A DNA stretch of 64,000 nt from Tilletiopsis washingtonensis (lineage: Eukaryota; Basidiomycota; Exobasidiomycetes; Entylomatales). The notes under the pieces are model-generated. The model was not told the DNA's origin. It did not search any database and worked only from the letters and a program-made list of their open reading frames with translations. The position numbers and the translations under genes were made by a program. The DNA is taken from contig NW_020312013.1 of assembly GCF_003144115.1 (NCBI RefSeq), forward strand, positions 248,001 to 312,000. Direction: 5' to 3'. Position 1 is the stretch's first letter. Every line of letters starts with the position of its first letter. Positions 46,030 to 57,900 of this stretch are shown one piece after another.

Positions 46030-48506
46030 TTAGAGCTTCGTCTTCAGGCCAAAGTGCCGCTCGATGGCCTCCACGCTGCAGAGGACTCAAGTCAGCAAGC
46101 GAGCACGCTGCAGCACTGAGATGGGCGACTCACGCCTTGTGCACGGCCGACACATCGTCGATCGTCGGCGGCAGCACGCTCTGCAGCGACTCCTCGGTGC
46201 TGCGCTGGCCCTCTGCCGCCTGCTCGACGATCTTGCGCACCGTCTTGCGCAGTGTCTTGCCGCTGCGCGTCTTCGGCAGCGCGCTCGTGAGAACGATGGC
46301 GCCAAGCTCTGCGGCGGACAGGCGTGAGCGGCCAGACGTGCAGAGGCGTGATGCCGGACTCACGAGAGATGGGCCCGACTTCTGTGCGCAGGTGCTCGTT
46401 GAGGTCCTTGAGCAGCGCGGCCGTGTCTGTCGGTGCACCGGCACGCGCGACGGCCAAGGCGAATGGCACGTTGCCCTTCATCTTGTCTGGCGCGCCGACG
46501 ACGCATGCTTCTGTGATCTGCGGGTGCGACGCAAGCACTTGCTCGAGCAAACCCGTGCCCATCCGGTGGCCTGCGACCTGGATGATGTCGTCTGCACGTG
46601 CGAGAATCGAGATGTAGCCATCCGGGTCCATGACCGCGGCATCGCCCGTGTCGAACCAGCCGCCCATCTTCTCGAAGCGGCTCGTGTACGCCGAGCGGTA
46701 GCCGGCCATGTTGTTCCACAGGCCGCCGAGGTACGAGGGCGCCAGCGGCTGCGCAAGCACCAGGTTGCCCATCTCGCCCTGCTTCACCTCCTTGCCTTGG
46801 TCGTCGACGATACGCACATCCATGCCCATCTGTGGCAGACCTGCCGAGCCAGGCCGGCACTCGAGCGGCGCCCAGCCGGAGCCGAGACACAGCGCAGTGA
46901 TCGGGCTGCCGCTCTCAGTAGACCTGCAGCGAGACGTAAGCCAGGCTCGATGATGATACTAGCACATGCTGCGTACCAGTAGTTGTCGTTGACAGTCGCG
47001 CCCACTGCGCCCAGCTCCTTGAGCGTGTCGCGGTAGAACTCGACGATGCTCGGCTCGCTCCTCTCGCCTGCAAGGAATAGCGTGCGGAGTGACCGCAGCG
47101 ACACGCCGGGAGCGCGCATCAGCGCTGCGTCGGGGTCTGCGCCGCGGACTGCGCGCAAAGCTGTCGGCGCCGTGAAGAGGTGCGTGACGCCGAGCGTCGA
47201 GATGGTGCGCCACAGGATGCCTGCGTCCGGCGTGACGGGCTTGCCCTCGAAGATGACCGTCGAGGCACCGAGGAGCAGCGGCGCGTAGAGGATGTACGAG
47301 TGACCCACGACCCAGCCGAGATCAGAGGCGCAGAGCATCACATCTGAGGGCGTCATGCCGAACGTGTGCTGGATGCTGTAGCGCAGCGCCACCGCGTGTC
47401 CACCAGTGAGGCGAGTTGCACCCTTGGGCGCTCCTGTCGTGCCAGAGCTGCGCCAAGAGTGAGATGACATGACCAGATGGCAGCTAATGTGCTCACTGAC
47501 GTGTAAAGCGTGTAGACCGGCTCCTCTGACGCCACAGGAATGCAGCTCCAGCACTTGTGCCGCCCGTCGACGCCGTCGCGCACCAGCTTGATTTCCTCGT
47601 CCCAGTCCAACTCCCGCACGCCCGCTGCGCCCTTGGGGTTCACAACCGGCGGCTCATGGCCCTGGATCGTGTGGCGGCGCAGGAAGAGCAGGCCCTCGGG
47701 CTTGTGCTTCGAGTGCCCGAGCGCACCGTCCACGAGTGGCTTGTATGCCACCGGGCCTTTGGGCTCGAGACCGCACGAGGCGGCAATGACGAAACGGCAC
47801 TTGGAGTCCTCGATGCGCTTTGCCAGCTCCTTGGGCGCAAAGCCGCCGAAGACGACGGAGTGCACGACGCCCTGGCGCAGGTGTGAGCATCGCTCACGTC
47901 TCAAGGACAGCCCGGCGGACTCACAAGACGCGCACACGCCAGCATCGCCAGCGCCGTCTCGGGGATCATGGGCATGTAGATGACGACCACATCGCCCTTC
48001 TTCAGCCCGTGCGCCTTGAGCACGCCGGCGAGCGTCTGCACCGTCTCGAGGGCCTCGCCGTAGGTGATGCTGCGGTACTGCTGCTTCTGGAACGGCAGCG
48101 GCGAGACGTGGTGGAAGGCGATGCGCGCCGCGCGTGCCGGGTCCGACGCCAGGTGCGGCGTGTGCGGGCTGGGCGTCAGCGGCGGCGCCGAGGCCGTCGG
48201 CGGCGGGTAGACGTGGCGGTCGAGGGCGTTGAAGCAGGTGTTGACTGCGGTGCGAGGTCAGCAGCGAGCAGCATGAGCGGCGCAGCGGCAGGCGCGAGCC
48301 CCAGAACAGGCCTCTGGCCACTCACGCTGTGCATTCGGGAACCAGGTGCCGTCGCCCTGTGCGTACGGCGCGGCCTGCTCGCTGAGCGTTGTCTTGCCGT
48401 AGGCGACGCTCGGCGGCTGGTGCCAGTGGATGTCGCGGGCGGCGCGCAGCCAGAAGGCCTCGCGGTCGTGCAGCGACTGGCGGTGCAGTGCGAGTTGCGG
48501 GTGCAT
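46030..48506 (-). CDS. Short-chain (acetyl/propionyl) acyl-CoA synthetase, ACSS3-like
   Basis: ATP-dependent ligase that activates propionate or acetate through an acyl-AMP. Exons 48326-48506, 47925-48244, 47501-47871, 46977-47447, 46364-46923, 46134-46308, 46030-46075; 707 residues. The acetyl-CoA-synthetase N-terminus is visible ([20 protein letters not shown]). Then come [40 protein letters not shown], the P-loop-like AMP-binding motif [11 protein letters not shown] (about 291-301), [32 protein letters not shown], and [20 protein letters not shown]. These are followed by [14 protein letters not shown] and the acetylatable Lys of TRSGKTLR (about 652). NYW-STESG and the HRMGTG hinge favour the ACSS3/PrpE propionyl branch over Acs1; this is inference. 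The last residues KTKL resemble a weak PTS1. The third intron uses a GTCAGT donor. Confidence 0.88.
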
Positions 48507-49032
48507 GGTGAGCGTCGTGGTGGTGGTGAGAGTGCGAGGCTCATCATCAGCCTTGGCTCGGAGCAGCGCACGAAGCAGGCAGCGCATCGGCCGGCCATCT
48601 TCTGACAGCCGAGGCAAAGTGCGGGGAACGGCGTCTGGCCGAGGCGCGATGCCGGACACTGGCGGCGTGCCCGAACGCGCGCGCTTGCCCCGCTTCCTGC
48701 GCCTGGCTCGAGCGCCGCTTTTGCCGGCGTCGGTGGCCGCCCTGCTCTGCCTCCTCGCGCCGCGCAGGTGGAGGAGCTGGGGGCGCGGCATCAAAGCTCG
48801 CCGTATGGGCCTCCGGACCATCCGTCGAGACGAGCAGTTGGTGTCAAAATCAAGCCAAGCTGCATCCGTCGCTGGTGCTCTGCTCAAGCGGACGGTTGGC
48901 ACATAGGCAGACTGCAGCGCTGTGCTCTGCGGCGATTCCTGGCGAAGCCTCTGCGAGCTGCGGACGCATGCTCATGCATAGTCCTTCTGGCGTCTTGCTC
49001 CCTCTCAAGACGGGCATGAACTGCAATCTGAT
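48507..49032. promoter_or_regulatory. Upstream region of the acyl-CoA ligase gene
   Basis: 526 bp between the MCP1-like stop and the ligase start, both on the minus strand. It presumably holds the ligase promoter. The 60 bp next to the ATG are CAC/CTCAC-rich as read by the gene. No other gene is seen. Confidence 0.45.
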
Positions 49033-49973
49033 TCACGGCGCCGCACGGAACGGCCACACGGCAGCATAGCACGCATCGTACTGCGAGCACGGTCGAAGTC
49101 AGCTGCGGCACAGCGACACAGCGGCTGGCGCCCTGCTCGCATCGGCTCACCTTGGCCAGTGTGCCCGGCCCAGCCAGTGCACCATCCCGCACGATGCGAG
49201 CCAGACCCGCGAGGAGAAGCAGCAGTGCTCCCGCAGCGCCAGCTTTCTGCGCGTCTTCTCGTCGTCGCTTTCGCTTGGCGGCGTCTGCGCTGCGAGCCGC
49301 CTCGCGCTGGCCCGCTGCAATCGTCTGATCCTTCTGTCGTGGCCTGGCACGGAAGATGCGCCGCACGCCGCCGACGATGTGGACTGCTGCAGCACCGAGC
49401 AGCGTGGCGTAGAGCACGCTTGAAAGGCGAGGCCAGCGCGCAAAGCCTCGTGCAATGAAGCTGTGGTCGAGCGACGCACTGACGCCTTTCTGCGCTGGCA
49501 CCACGCGGGTGGTGAGCGCGTGGATGGAGACTGCGGGAAGAAGCGCCAGAGCGGAGAGCGTGTGCGCAGAAGACAGCCGCGAGCGACTTCGTGGTGAGTC
49601 GGAGGACGATGCCTTCGGTGCCGCGAGGAGTAGCAGGTGCTTGGAAATCGAAGAGACGGCGTGGACGCCCAGCGATCCCCAGACGAGAAGCGGCTCAGAG
49701 ACATAGCCCTGGTAGTAGACACGTCCGAGCAGCTGCAGCGATGCGTCAGCGCACGTTTTCAGACGCGACAACCTAGGTAGATCGCACCATAGTCTTGCTG
49801 GCCCAGTCCTGCGCCATGCCCGGCGGGGCGACCGCGGCCGTGGCGGGCGCGCTGAGGTGCACCACGAGGAAGAGGCCGAGCGCGACGGCGCTGGCGTGCG
49901 AGGCGATGCGCAGGCCACGCACGAGCCGCGGGCGCAGCGAAGCTATCCGGTCCGGAGCTGTTGAGCTGCTCAT
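49033..49973 (-). CDS. MCP1: Mcp1-like mitochondrial outer-membrane protein (DUF1691)
   Basis: Yeast Mcp1 is a polytopic outer-membrane protein linked to mitochondrial lipid homeostasis and contact sites. Exons 49788-49973, 49151-49732, 49033-49080; 271 residues. Hydrophobic spans: ASHASAVALGLFLVVHLSAP, then a DUF1691-like segment GRVYYQGYVSEPLLVWGSLG, LSALALLPAVSIHALTTRVV, LSSVLYATLLGAAAVHIVGG, AGALLLLLAGLARIV, and the end YDACYAAVWPFRAAP. A charged loop (QREAARSADAAKRKRRREDA) lies before the last span. His residues inside spans are typical of this heme-binding-like fold. The start at 49973 has A at -3; an earlier in-frame ATG at 50039 would add 22 residues but has a poor context. The family call rests on pattern, not alignment. 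Confidence 0.7.
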
Positions 49974-50039
49974 GCTGCCAGGATTGCTTCTTGGTGATGC
50001 CAGCGCTAGCTGCTTGATGGCTGTGAAGAGAGGCGGCAT

Positions 50040-50228
50040 GGGCAGCGCGCGCAGGGGCCTGGCAGGGCGTGCCGCCTTCACGCGTTTCCCACGCCGCGCG
50101 GCCTGATTTCTGGCGCGCGCTCTCGTGCGAGACGACTTTTTGCCTGAGGCGGTGCGCCGCTCACTGCTCCTGCTTTGGTGCCACTCGGCCTCTTACCTCT
50201 CATCCTCACGCCCCATCCCTCACCCACC
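50040..50228. promoter_or_regulatory. Compact divergent promoter MCP1-like / DBP4
   Basis: About 190-255 bp between the start codons, depending on the MCP1-like start. It contains ACGCGT at 50080-50085 followed by TTCCC. Pyrimidine-rich DNA (CCTCTTACCTCTCATCC) precedes the DBP4 ATG. Confidence 0.5.
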
Positions 50229-52877
50229 ATGGCGCCTGACGCATCAGCCAAGCGCAAGCGCCCTTCTGCGCCGTCCAAGCCCGGCGGCCCCTCTTCCGCG
50301 CCCGCCGCGCCGAAGAAGAAGCGGCAGGCGCACGCCTCGCGCTCGCGCGGCGCCCGCACGCTCAAGCGCCAGAGCGAGGATGAGGAGATCGCGGCGCTCG
50401 ACCGCCGGTGTAAGGAGCTGGCGAGCGAGGAGAAGCAGCTGGCGCGCTTCGAGGAGCTGCCGCTGTCGGCGCGGACACTGAAGGGTGAGTGACGTCGCCG
50501 GCGCCCTACCTGCTGCGACTGGCCGTGGCCGGTGCTGAGCGACTGCGGCTGGCAACGGAGAGCTCAGCGCCGCGTCGTCCCCGTTGCGAGCGTGCTGACG
50601 CCATGCGCAGGTCTCAAGCGTGCTGCTTTCGTCGATATGACGCCCATCCAGACGCTCGCTCTGCCCAAGGCGCTCAGCGGCCGCGACGTGCTCGGCGCCG
50701 CGCGCACCGGCTCGGGCAAGACGCTCTCCTTTCTCATTCCCGTGCTGGAGCGCCTCTATCGCCTCAAGTGGGGCCCGGCAGATGGCCTGGGCGCGTTGAT
50801 CATCTCGCCGACGCGCGAGCTGGCGATGCAGATCTTCGACGTGCTCCGTTCTATCGGCGGCGCGCACACCTTCTCCGCCGGCCTCATCATCGGCGGCAAG
50901 GACGTGGCGACTGAGAAGGCGCGGCTGAGCCGCATGAACATCCTCGTGGCCACGCCTGGCCGGCTGCTGCAGCACATGGACGAGACGCTCGGCTTCGATG
51001 CGGGCAACGTGCAGCTGCTCGTGCTCGACGAGGCAGACCGCATCCTCGACATGGGCTTCCAGAACACGCTCGACGCCGTCGTGCAGAACGTGCCCAAGTC
51101 GCGCCAGACGCTGCTCTTCTCCGCGACGCAGACGAAGCGCGTCAAGGACCTTGCGCGCCTCAGCCTCGTCGAGCCCGAGTACGTGGCGGTGCGCGACAAG
51201 GAGGGCGAGCAGGAGGGCGCAGTGCCCAAGTCGCTCAGCCAGCACTACATGGTCGTGCCGCTGGAGAAGAAGCTCGACGTGCTCTACTCGTTCGTGCGCA
51301 TGCATCTGAAGAACAAGACGCTCGTCTTCCTCAGCTCGTGCAGACAGGTGCAGTTCGTGCATGAGACGTTCTGCCGGCTGCGGCCAGGTCTTTCGGTGCT
51401 CTGCCTGCACGGCAAGCAGAAGCAGGCCAAGCGGCTGCAGATCTTCACCGAGTTCTCGCGCGCGCAGCATGCCGTGCTGCTCGCCACCGACATTGCCGCG
51501 CGCGGGCTCGACTTCCCTGCCGTCGACTGGGTGCTGCAGATCGATGCACCGGAGGACGCCGACACTTACGTGCACCGCGTGGGCCGCACTGCGCGGTATC
51601 AGAGCAAGGGCAATTCGCTCCTCTTCCTGCTGCCGAGCGAGGAGCAAGGCGCGCTCGCGGCGCTCGAGAAGAAGCGCATCGCGCCAGAGAAGATCAAGGC
51701 GCGCGAGAGCAAGACGCAGAGCATCGCCAACCAGCTGCAGAGCTTCCTCTTCCAGGATCCGGAGCTCAAGTACCTCGGCCAGAAGGCATTCGTCTCCTAC
51801 GTCCGCTCGGTGCACCTGCAGCGCGACAAGGCCACGTTTGACGTCACGGCACTGGCGTTGGACAAGTTTGCCGGCGCTCTTGGCCTGCCTGGTGCGCCCA
51901 AGGTCAAGTTCGTGCGTGAGGCACAAGCAGCGAAGAAGAAGGCTGCCAAGCTGGAAGCCAAGGCTGCGAAGCAGGCGGCGATCGATGGCGACGATGACGC
52001 CGCGGCAGACCCGGCGAAGGTGCGGACCAAGTACGACCGCATGTTCGAGCGCCGCAACCAGGGCGTGCTCAGCGAGCACTATGCCAAGCTGGTCCAGGAC
52101 GAGGACGACTCTGCAAGCTCAGGAGAGGGCGAAGCGAGCGGCTCTGAGGACGAGGAGGACAGCGACGCCGAGAGCAGCGTCGCTTCGGCGGCCCAAGACG
52201 AGCTGGTCGGCGGCAACGGCGATGATGAGCTGCTGGGCGGTGCAGCGGACGACGACGGCGACTTCATCACGCTGAAGCGCGCCGACCACGCGCTCGAGTC
52301 CGATGACGAGGCGCCGTCGACGCACCTCTCGAAGCGCGCGCTTGCGATGGGCACCAGCAAGAAGGCCATGGCCGCCGCAGGCAAGCGCGGCCAAGGCGAG
52401 AAGGTCATCTTCGACGAGGAAGGCCGCGCACATGCGCTCTACGAGCTGCAGGACGAGCTGGCGTTCCGCAAGGACGGCGACGCCAAGTCGCTCGCGCAGC
52501 GCTTCATCGAGGAGGAGGGCGCGCGCCTCAAGGAGAAGGACGCCGAGGACAAGGAGCGCGTGCGGGCACGCAAGCGCGAGCGCCGCCGGCTGCTGCGCGA
52601 GCGGGAGCGCGAGGAGCGCGGCGATGAGCCCAAGGGCGGCGCAGGTGTGGAGCTGGCGCCGCTGGAGGACGACGACGGGTACGAGACGCCGGACTTTGTC
52701 TTGCCGGGCGACAGCGGGGCGGAGGACGGCAGCGAGAGCGACGAGGCTACCAGCGAGGACAGCGAGGCAGAGGAGGAGGCAAGCCGGCCGGCCAAGAAGC
52801 GCAGGGCCGCGAAGCCCGCGGGGGGCGATCTGGAGAGCGACGAGGCGCTGGCGCTGCGCCTTCTTGGCGATGCGTGA
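50229..52877 (+). CDS. DBP4: DEAD-box RNA helicase Dbp4 (Hca4), ribosome biogenesis
   Basis: Nucleolar ATP-dependent RNA helicase needed for release of U14 snoRNA during 18S rRNA maturation. Exons 50229-50484 and 50611-52877; 840 residues. Motifs in order: basic N-terminus (KPGGPSS...PKKKRQAHASRSRG), Q motif MTPIQTLALP, I ARTGSGKT (about 114-121), Ia PTRELA, GG IIGGKDV, Ib TPGR, II LDEADRILDMGF (DEAD near 225), III SAT, IV VFLSSCRQVQF, V ATDIAARGLDFPAVDWV, VI HRVGRTAR. The DBP4-specific C-terminal extension follows (ELKYLGQKAFVSYVRSVHLQ), then long acidic Ser-rich runs and a Lys/Arg/Glu coiled region, as in the yeast protein. DRILDMGFQ and KYLGQKAFVSY separate it from Dbp7 and Has1. Confidence 0.93.
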
Positions 52878-53006
52878 GCGGTCCGGCTCGAGCCTCAATG
52901 TACTTCTAGCGTGTATTAGTGGAGAGCGCTGTGGGCGTAGTGATACAGGTGGGCGGTGACGGAGAGTAGGAAGAGACGATACAGGGGGCGGCGTGGGTGA
53001 GGCAGG

Positions 53007-54579
53007 CTACGTGGCAGTCCGCCACGCCGGAAGTGCCATCGCAGACTTGCGGGGCGGAGGGAGATCGAGCGTGCTTTCGGTCTTGGCTCGCTTGAGGGTC
53101 GCCGAGCCGTCGAGCGTGGAGGGATGCGAGCGCTTGCGCTCCACGCTGCTGGCTGAGGAGCTCTTGCGCCACGCAAGCTTGGAAGCGCTCGATGCGCCTG
53201 AAGGCTCCTCGGCGTGCTGTGCAGCCGCAGGTGTGCCTGCGCTCGACGAGCCGCCAGCTCCGAGCATGCTGGCAATGTTGCCCTGCGTCTCGGTCGCGAA
53301 GCCGTACAGGTGCTCGGGACGTCGCTTGCCCGCAGCAATGGAGTCGAACGCCCTGCAGCTCGAGGTCAGAGATGCCGTGACGGAGGCAGCGCGACTTGAC
53401 TCACCAGTCCACGTGCACAAGCGTCGGTCCGCGCGAGCCGACTTTCCGCGCGAGAAGCTCGTGTGTCTTCTTTGCAGATAGAGGTGCGGCGGAGAGGATG
53501 TGTGTCGTCTTGCCGTTGGGCATAATCCTGGCACGCCGAGAGTGTGAGCAGTGGCGGAGCGGCGCCTGGCGCAGCAGGCTCACATGATGCTCGCTCCGTG
53601 CATCTGCAGCAAACGCGCCAGCTCTGCCCGCGTCGTGCTCTCGCCCGTGAAGCCATTGATGTAGGCCTGGACGCTGCGGAACAGCTGCGACTCCTGTGGA
53701 CACGGCGCGTCAGCGAAAAGTCTCAGTCGGGCGCAGCTGCGACTGACCGTCTCGGCAGCTTGCTCCTTCAGCTTTGCGAGTCGCGTAGCCCACCACGAGC
53801 CGCCGACGGACGAATTGTTCTTGCCATCGCCGACCTGATGGCCGCTCGAAGCAGATCTGCCGAGCGAACGTCAGCTCGCACGCTCACCCTCCCTTGCGCA
53901 GAGCTCACGTGTAGAGCGTCTGGTTGTGCCCGGTCACTGCGTGCGTGATCGGATTGCCCTTGTCCTTGAGGCTCTTCTTAGACGTGATGTGTGCCGTCTG
54001 GCGTGCGATCACGTCGGAGAAGAGCGCCACCGGCGGTGGTCTTGGGCGTGACGGACCTGCGTCGTCCGAAGTGTCCGGAGCGGACTTGCGAAACGAGGAC
54101 GAGCGCGATGTCGAGGGCTTCGCTGTTGGCCGCTGCGCCGTCTCGGGCTGTGCAGCACGTGGCTCTGCAGCGGCGCTGTTCCGAGAGCGCTCCGTGTCCT
54201 CATCGACGTCCTGCCGAAGCGCAGGCGCTGCTGCCTCTCCCTCATCTGCGCCTGTCGCTGCACCGCCGTCGTGTTCGCCCAGCAGCTGCGGCACGCCCCG
54301 CAGTCTGCTCTGCTTGCCGCGCCGCGCCGCCTCGATGACCAGCAGACGTTCTGCGTCATGGTCGATCTGCGCCTCCCTCGCCTCCCTCTCCTGCTCCTTC
54401 TCCTGCCTCAGCAGCTCGGCCGCCTCGCGCCGCTCCTTGGCGCCCGGCGCGAACGCGGCCATATTGGCGAGCACCTTGCGGGCGCGCGGCGGCACATTGG
54501 GGCGCGACGTCGTGGCAGTGACTGGGCGCTCGTTTATCGGCCGCGAGCGGCGCGGTGGCGCCTCTTGCGGCGGCGGCAT
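53007..54579 (-). CDS. REV1-type BRCT protein without polymerase domain
   Basis: Exons 53909-54579, 53748-53856, 53584-53693, 53405-53527, 53007-53352; 452 residues. Residues 1 to about 225 are charged and disordered with a coiled Lys/Glu stretch (AKERREAAELLRQEKEQERE). Then GGSWWATRLAKLKEQ leads directly into a BRCT domain at about 264-350: LFRSVQAYINGFTGESTTRA, then ELARLLQMHGASIM, GKTTHILSAAPLSAKK, and LVHVDWAFDSIAAGKRRPEH. The W/Y-x-x-x-K-LxEQ lead-in plus YINGFT and the TTHI loop match the N-terminus of translesion polymerase REV1. No Y-family polymerase follows; the gene ends in a Ser-rich tail with basic patches (ERKRSHP; LKRAKTE), probably nuclear. The ATG at 54579 was chosen; the frame stays open further into the POL1 promoter. 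Intron 2 uses GTCAGT. Divergent to POL1 (345 bp). Confidence 0.75.
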
Positions 54580-54924
54580 GGCCGAAGTGATGGGTGTGGA
54601 GCGAGCAGGAGGGCCAGGTGTTGTCAGCGTCGTGGAGGGGCGGCGCCGCGAGGCTGCCCGAGTCCCGAGCGACGCGTACAGTGGTGCGCGCGTCGCGTTG
54701 CCGTGTTGGCGCGTGAGGCGCGCGGCTGCAGCTCGAGGCGGCAGCGGCGCCGTTGGCCGAGCTTCTCGCCCCAGCACCACATCCATCTCCCCGCGAGCCC
54801 TCCCTCCCAACAGCATCGGACACCCACCTTCATCACACAAGCAACTCTCTGCGACACACTCTCACGCACCACACTCCTGACCCACGCGCAGTAGCTGGCG
54901 CCGCATCCCGCCGCCCGGCGCGCC
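54580..54924. promoter_or_regulatory. Divergent promoter POL1 / REV1-type BRCT gene with MCB box
   Basis: 345 bp head to head. ACGCGT at 54672-54677 matches the MluI cell-cycle box bound by MBF, which times replication genes to G1/S in ascomycetes. CACCACATCC and CACACTCTCACGCACCACAC tracts precede the POL1 ATG. Confidence 0.55.
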
Positions 54925-57900
54925 ATGTCAAGCCGCCTCTTCGCCAAGGCGGGCCGCCTCTCGGCGCTCGCCGCGCTCAAGGCCAAGCGCGAGGGCGGAA
55001 GCTCGGCGCCGCAGCGCAAGAGCAATGCTGATGACGTGAGTGTCCCGTTCGCGTCGAATGCGACTCGGCCAGCTGTGCGGCCTGCCTCGCAACCGCATCC
55101 GACGCGTCCGTGCTGACACGCGCCCTGACAGTCCGACTCGGACGCGCTGTACGACGAGGTGTCTGAAGACGAGTACGCCAGCATCGTGCGCGGCCGCATG
55201 ATGGACGACGACTTTATTGAGGACGACGACGGCAGCGGCTACGTCGACGACGGCCGCGACGACTTTGGCCCGCGTGCGCAGGACGACGAGGACGACGACA
55301 GCGAGGACGACGCCGAGTACTTCGAGCGCACTGGCCGGCGCAAGCCCAAGAAGGGCACCAAGGCCGCCGCCGCTGCCGCCAAGAAGAAGTCAGAGACGCG
55401 TGCGTACGCCAGCGGTGCCGGCGTGCCATCCGCCTTTGGTCGCTCGCCCGCCGCTCCTGCCGCGGCAGGATCGAAGGCAGCGACAGCCAAGAAGCGTGAC
55501 GCAGCCTACGCCCGTGCCGGTGCGACCAACGCGTACCGTCCGGCAATGAGCAGCGAGAAGGAGGCAGACTTCATGCAGCGCCTCATCGGCGGCCTCGACA
55601 GCGGCGACGCGCCCGCCTCGCCCAGCCCTGCCTCGCGAGGGCTGTCGGCCTTTGGCACGACTGCGCTCTCGTCGCGCAAGCGCAAGCCCGAGGCACGCGG
55701 CGACTTCGCAGCCTTCCGACCAAGCAGCATCCGTGACAGCAGCCCCAGCAGCGCCGCACCATCCTCCGACCCGGCCGATCCGCCATCGGACGGCATTGCG
55801 CCGCATGTGCACGTCGCCGGCAGCGACTCGCCGCCGTGGATGGACGACGCTGATCTGGATGAGGTGCCGTCAAGCAAGCGCATGCGTGGCCACGTCTCCT
55901 TCAAGGACCAGGACGGCGACGCGATCATGGGTGTGGCGGAGGGGCCAGGCGTTTTCGCTGCGCTAGAGCAGCGGCGAGCCGCAGCCATCAAGGCAGAGGT
56001 GCTGCCCTCGGACGATGATGACGACGACCTGGGCTTCTCGATCAAGGCGAGTGTCGCTGGCTCGCGCGCTCCTGTCGTCAACGCCGCTGCCGTGCCGCAG
56101 CGCAAGGCTCCGCTGGCGGAGCAACAGCCAAAGGCCCAGCCGAAGCTCTCAGCACCCGTACCGGCCACGCCGTCGCGGCCAGAGGCAAAGGCGCCGACCT
56201 CTTGGCAGTCTGTCGCAGCCAAGCTCAACAATGTCGCCTCCGCGCCGGCCCCAGAGACGCCGTCGGTGCCGCCGCCGCGGACAAAGGCCGCACGCGAGAT
56301 GGCCAACGCAGCTGCCGTCTCCTCACCAGCAACGACGCCCGGTGGCAGCAGCCGCGGCAAGGTCCGCGCCTTCGAGGACGACGGCAAGAGCGTGCGCTTC
56401 TACTGGCTGGACTACGCCGAGCAGCAGGGCGCCATCTACCTGACGGGCAAGGTGAAGAACCGCGAGACGGGCAAGTTCGTCAGCGCCACGCTCGACGTGC
56501 AGGGCGTGGAGCGCTGCGTCTACCTGCAGCCGCGCACCAACGCCGACGGCACGACGGCGACCGAGGACGACGTCTACGACGAGTTTGACTCGATCCGCAG
56601 CAAGTACGGCATCAAGAGCTTCCTCGGCAAGTGGGTGACGCGCAAGTACGCCTTCGAGGTGCCTGGCGTGCCGGCCGAGGGCGAGTACCTCAAGGTCAAG
56701 TACGGCTTCGACGAGCCGGAGCTGCCCGCAGATCTCTCGGGCGCGACCTTCAGCCGGGCCTTCGGCGTGAGCACGAGCGCGTTCGAGCTCTTTGTCGTCA
56801 AGCGCGGCATCATGGGCCCGTGCTGGCTCGACGTGCGCGATGCGGTGATCCGCGCCGACGGGCCTGAGCTCAGCTGGTGCAAGGTCGAGTTTCAGGTCGA
56901 CGAGCCGAAGAGCGTGCACATCTTCCGCGACGACGACGCGACTGCCCCACGCGAGGCACCGCCGCTCACCGTAATGAGCCTGTCTGGCCGCACGGTGATG
57001 AACCACGAGGCCAACAAGCGCGAGATCGTGTGCGTGTCGGCGCAGACGTGGTCGGACTTGCAGCTCGAGGACCCGACGCCGCCAGAGGAGATTCAGAGCC
57101 ACCTCTTCACCGTCGTGCGGCCACTCGGCGGCACCTTCCCCGCCAACTTCGAGGCTGAGGCAAAGTCGGGCCGCACGCGCATCGTTACTGCCAAGTACGA
57201 GCGCATGCTGCTCAACCAGCTCCTGGCGCAGATCCACCTGCAAGACCCCGACATCATCGTGTCGCACGAGTTCACCGGCGTCTTCCTCGACGTGCTGCTG
57301 AAGCGCATCAGCGAGCTCAAAGCGGACCACTGGTCCCGCATCGGCCGCTTCCGCAAGGCCAAGATGCCCGCAATCCGCGCCGGCTTCAAGCTGACGCTCA
57401 TCGCCGGCCGCCTCGTGTGCGACCTGGCTAGCGAGACCGCCAAGGGCATCATCCCGTCCGTCACCTGGTCGCTGACCGAGATGTGCTCGACGCATCTCAA
57501 GACGCAGCGCGAGGACGTCGACCCGGACGAGACGGCGTCCTTCTTCGACAGCCTCGCGCCGTCGCCCGAGCGCCTTCTCACCTTCGTGCGGCACTGCGAG
57601 GTCGATGCGTTCCTGCAGATGGCGCTCGCGTGCAAGGTGCAGATCCTCGCGCTCACCAAGCAGCTCACCAACCTCGCGGGCAACTCGTGGGCGCGCTGCC
57701 TCAACGGAGGCCGCGCCGAGCGCAACGACTACATCTTGCTGCACGACTTCCACCGCCAGAAATTCATCTGCCCCGACAAGCCGGCGTTCGTGTCGTCGTT
57801 CGACAAGCGCAAGGCGGCCGCCAAGGCCGACCACGACGGCGCCGACGGCGAGGAGGCAACGGGCACGGGCAAGGTCGCCGTCGCGAGCAAGCAGAAGTTC

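Noticed and set aside
54580-54840. N-terminal extension of the BRCT protein into the POL1 promoter
   Set aside because: The frame stays open but is Ala/Arg/Pro-rich and overlaps the promoter region; the ATG at 54579 is more economical, though not proven.
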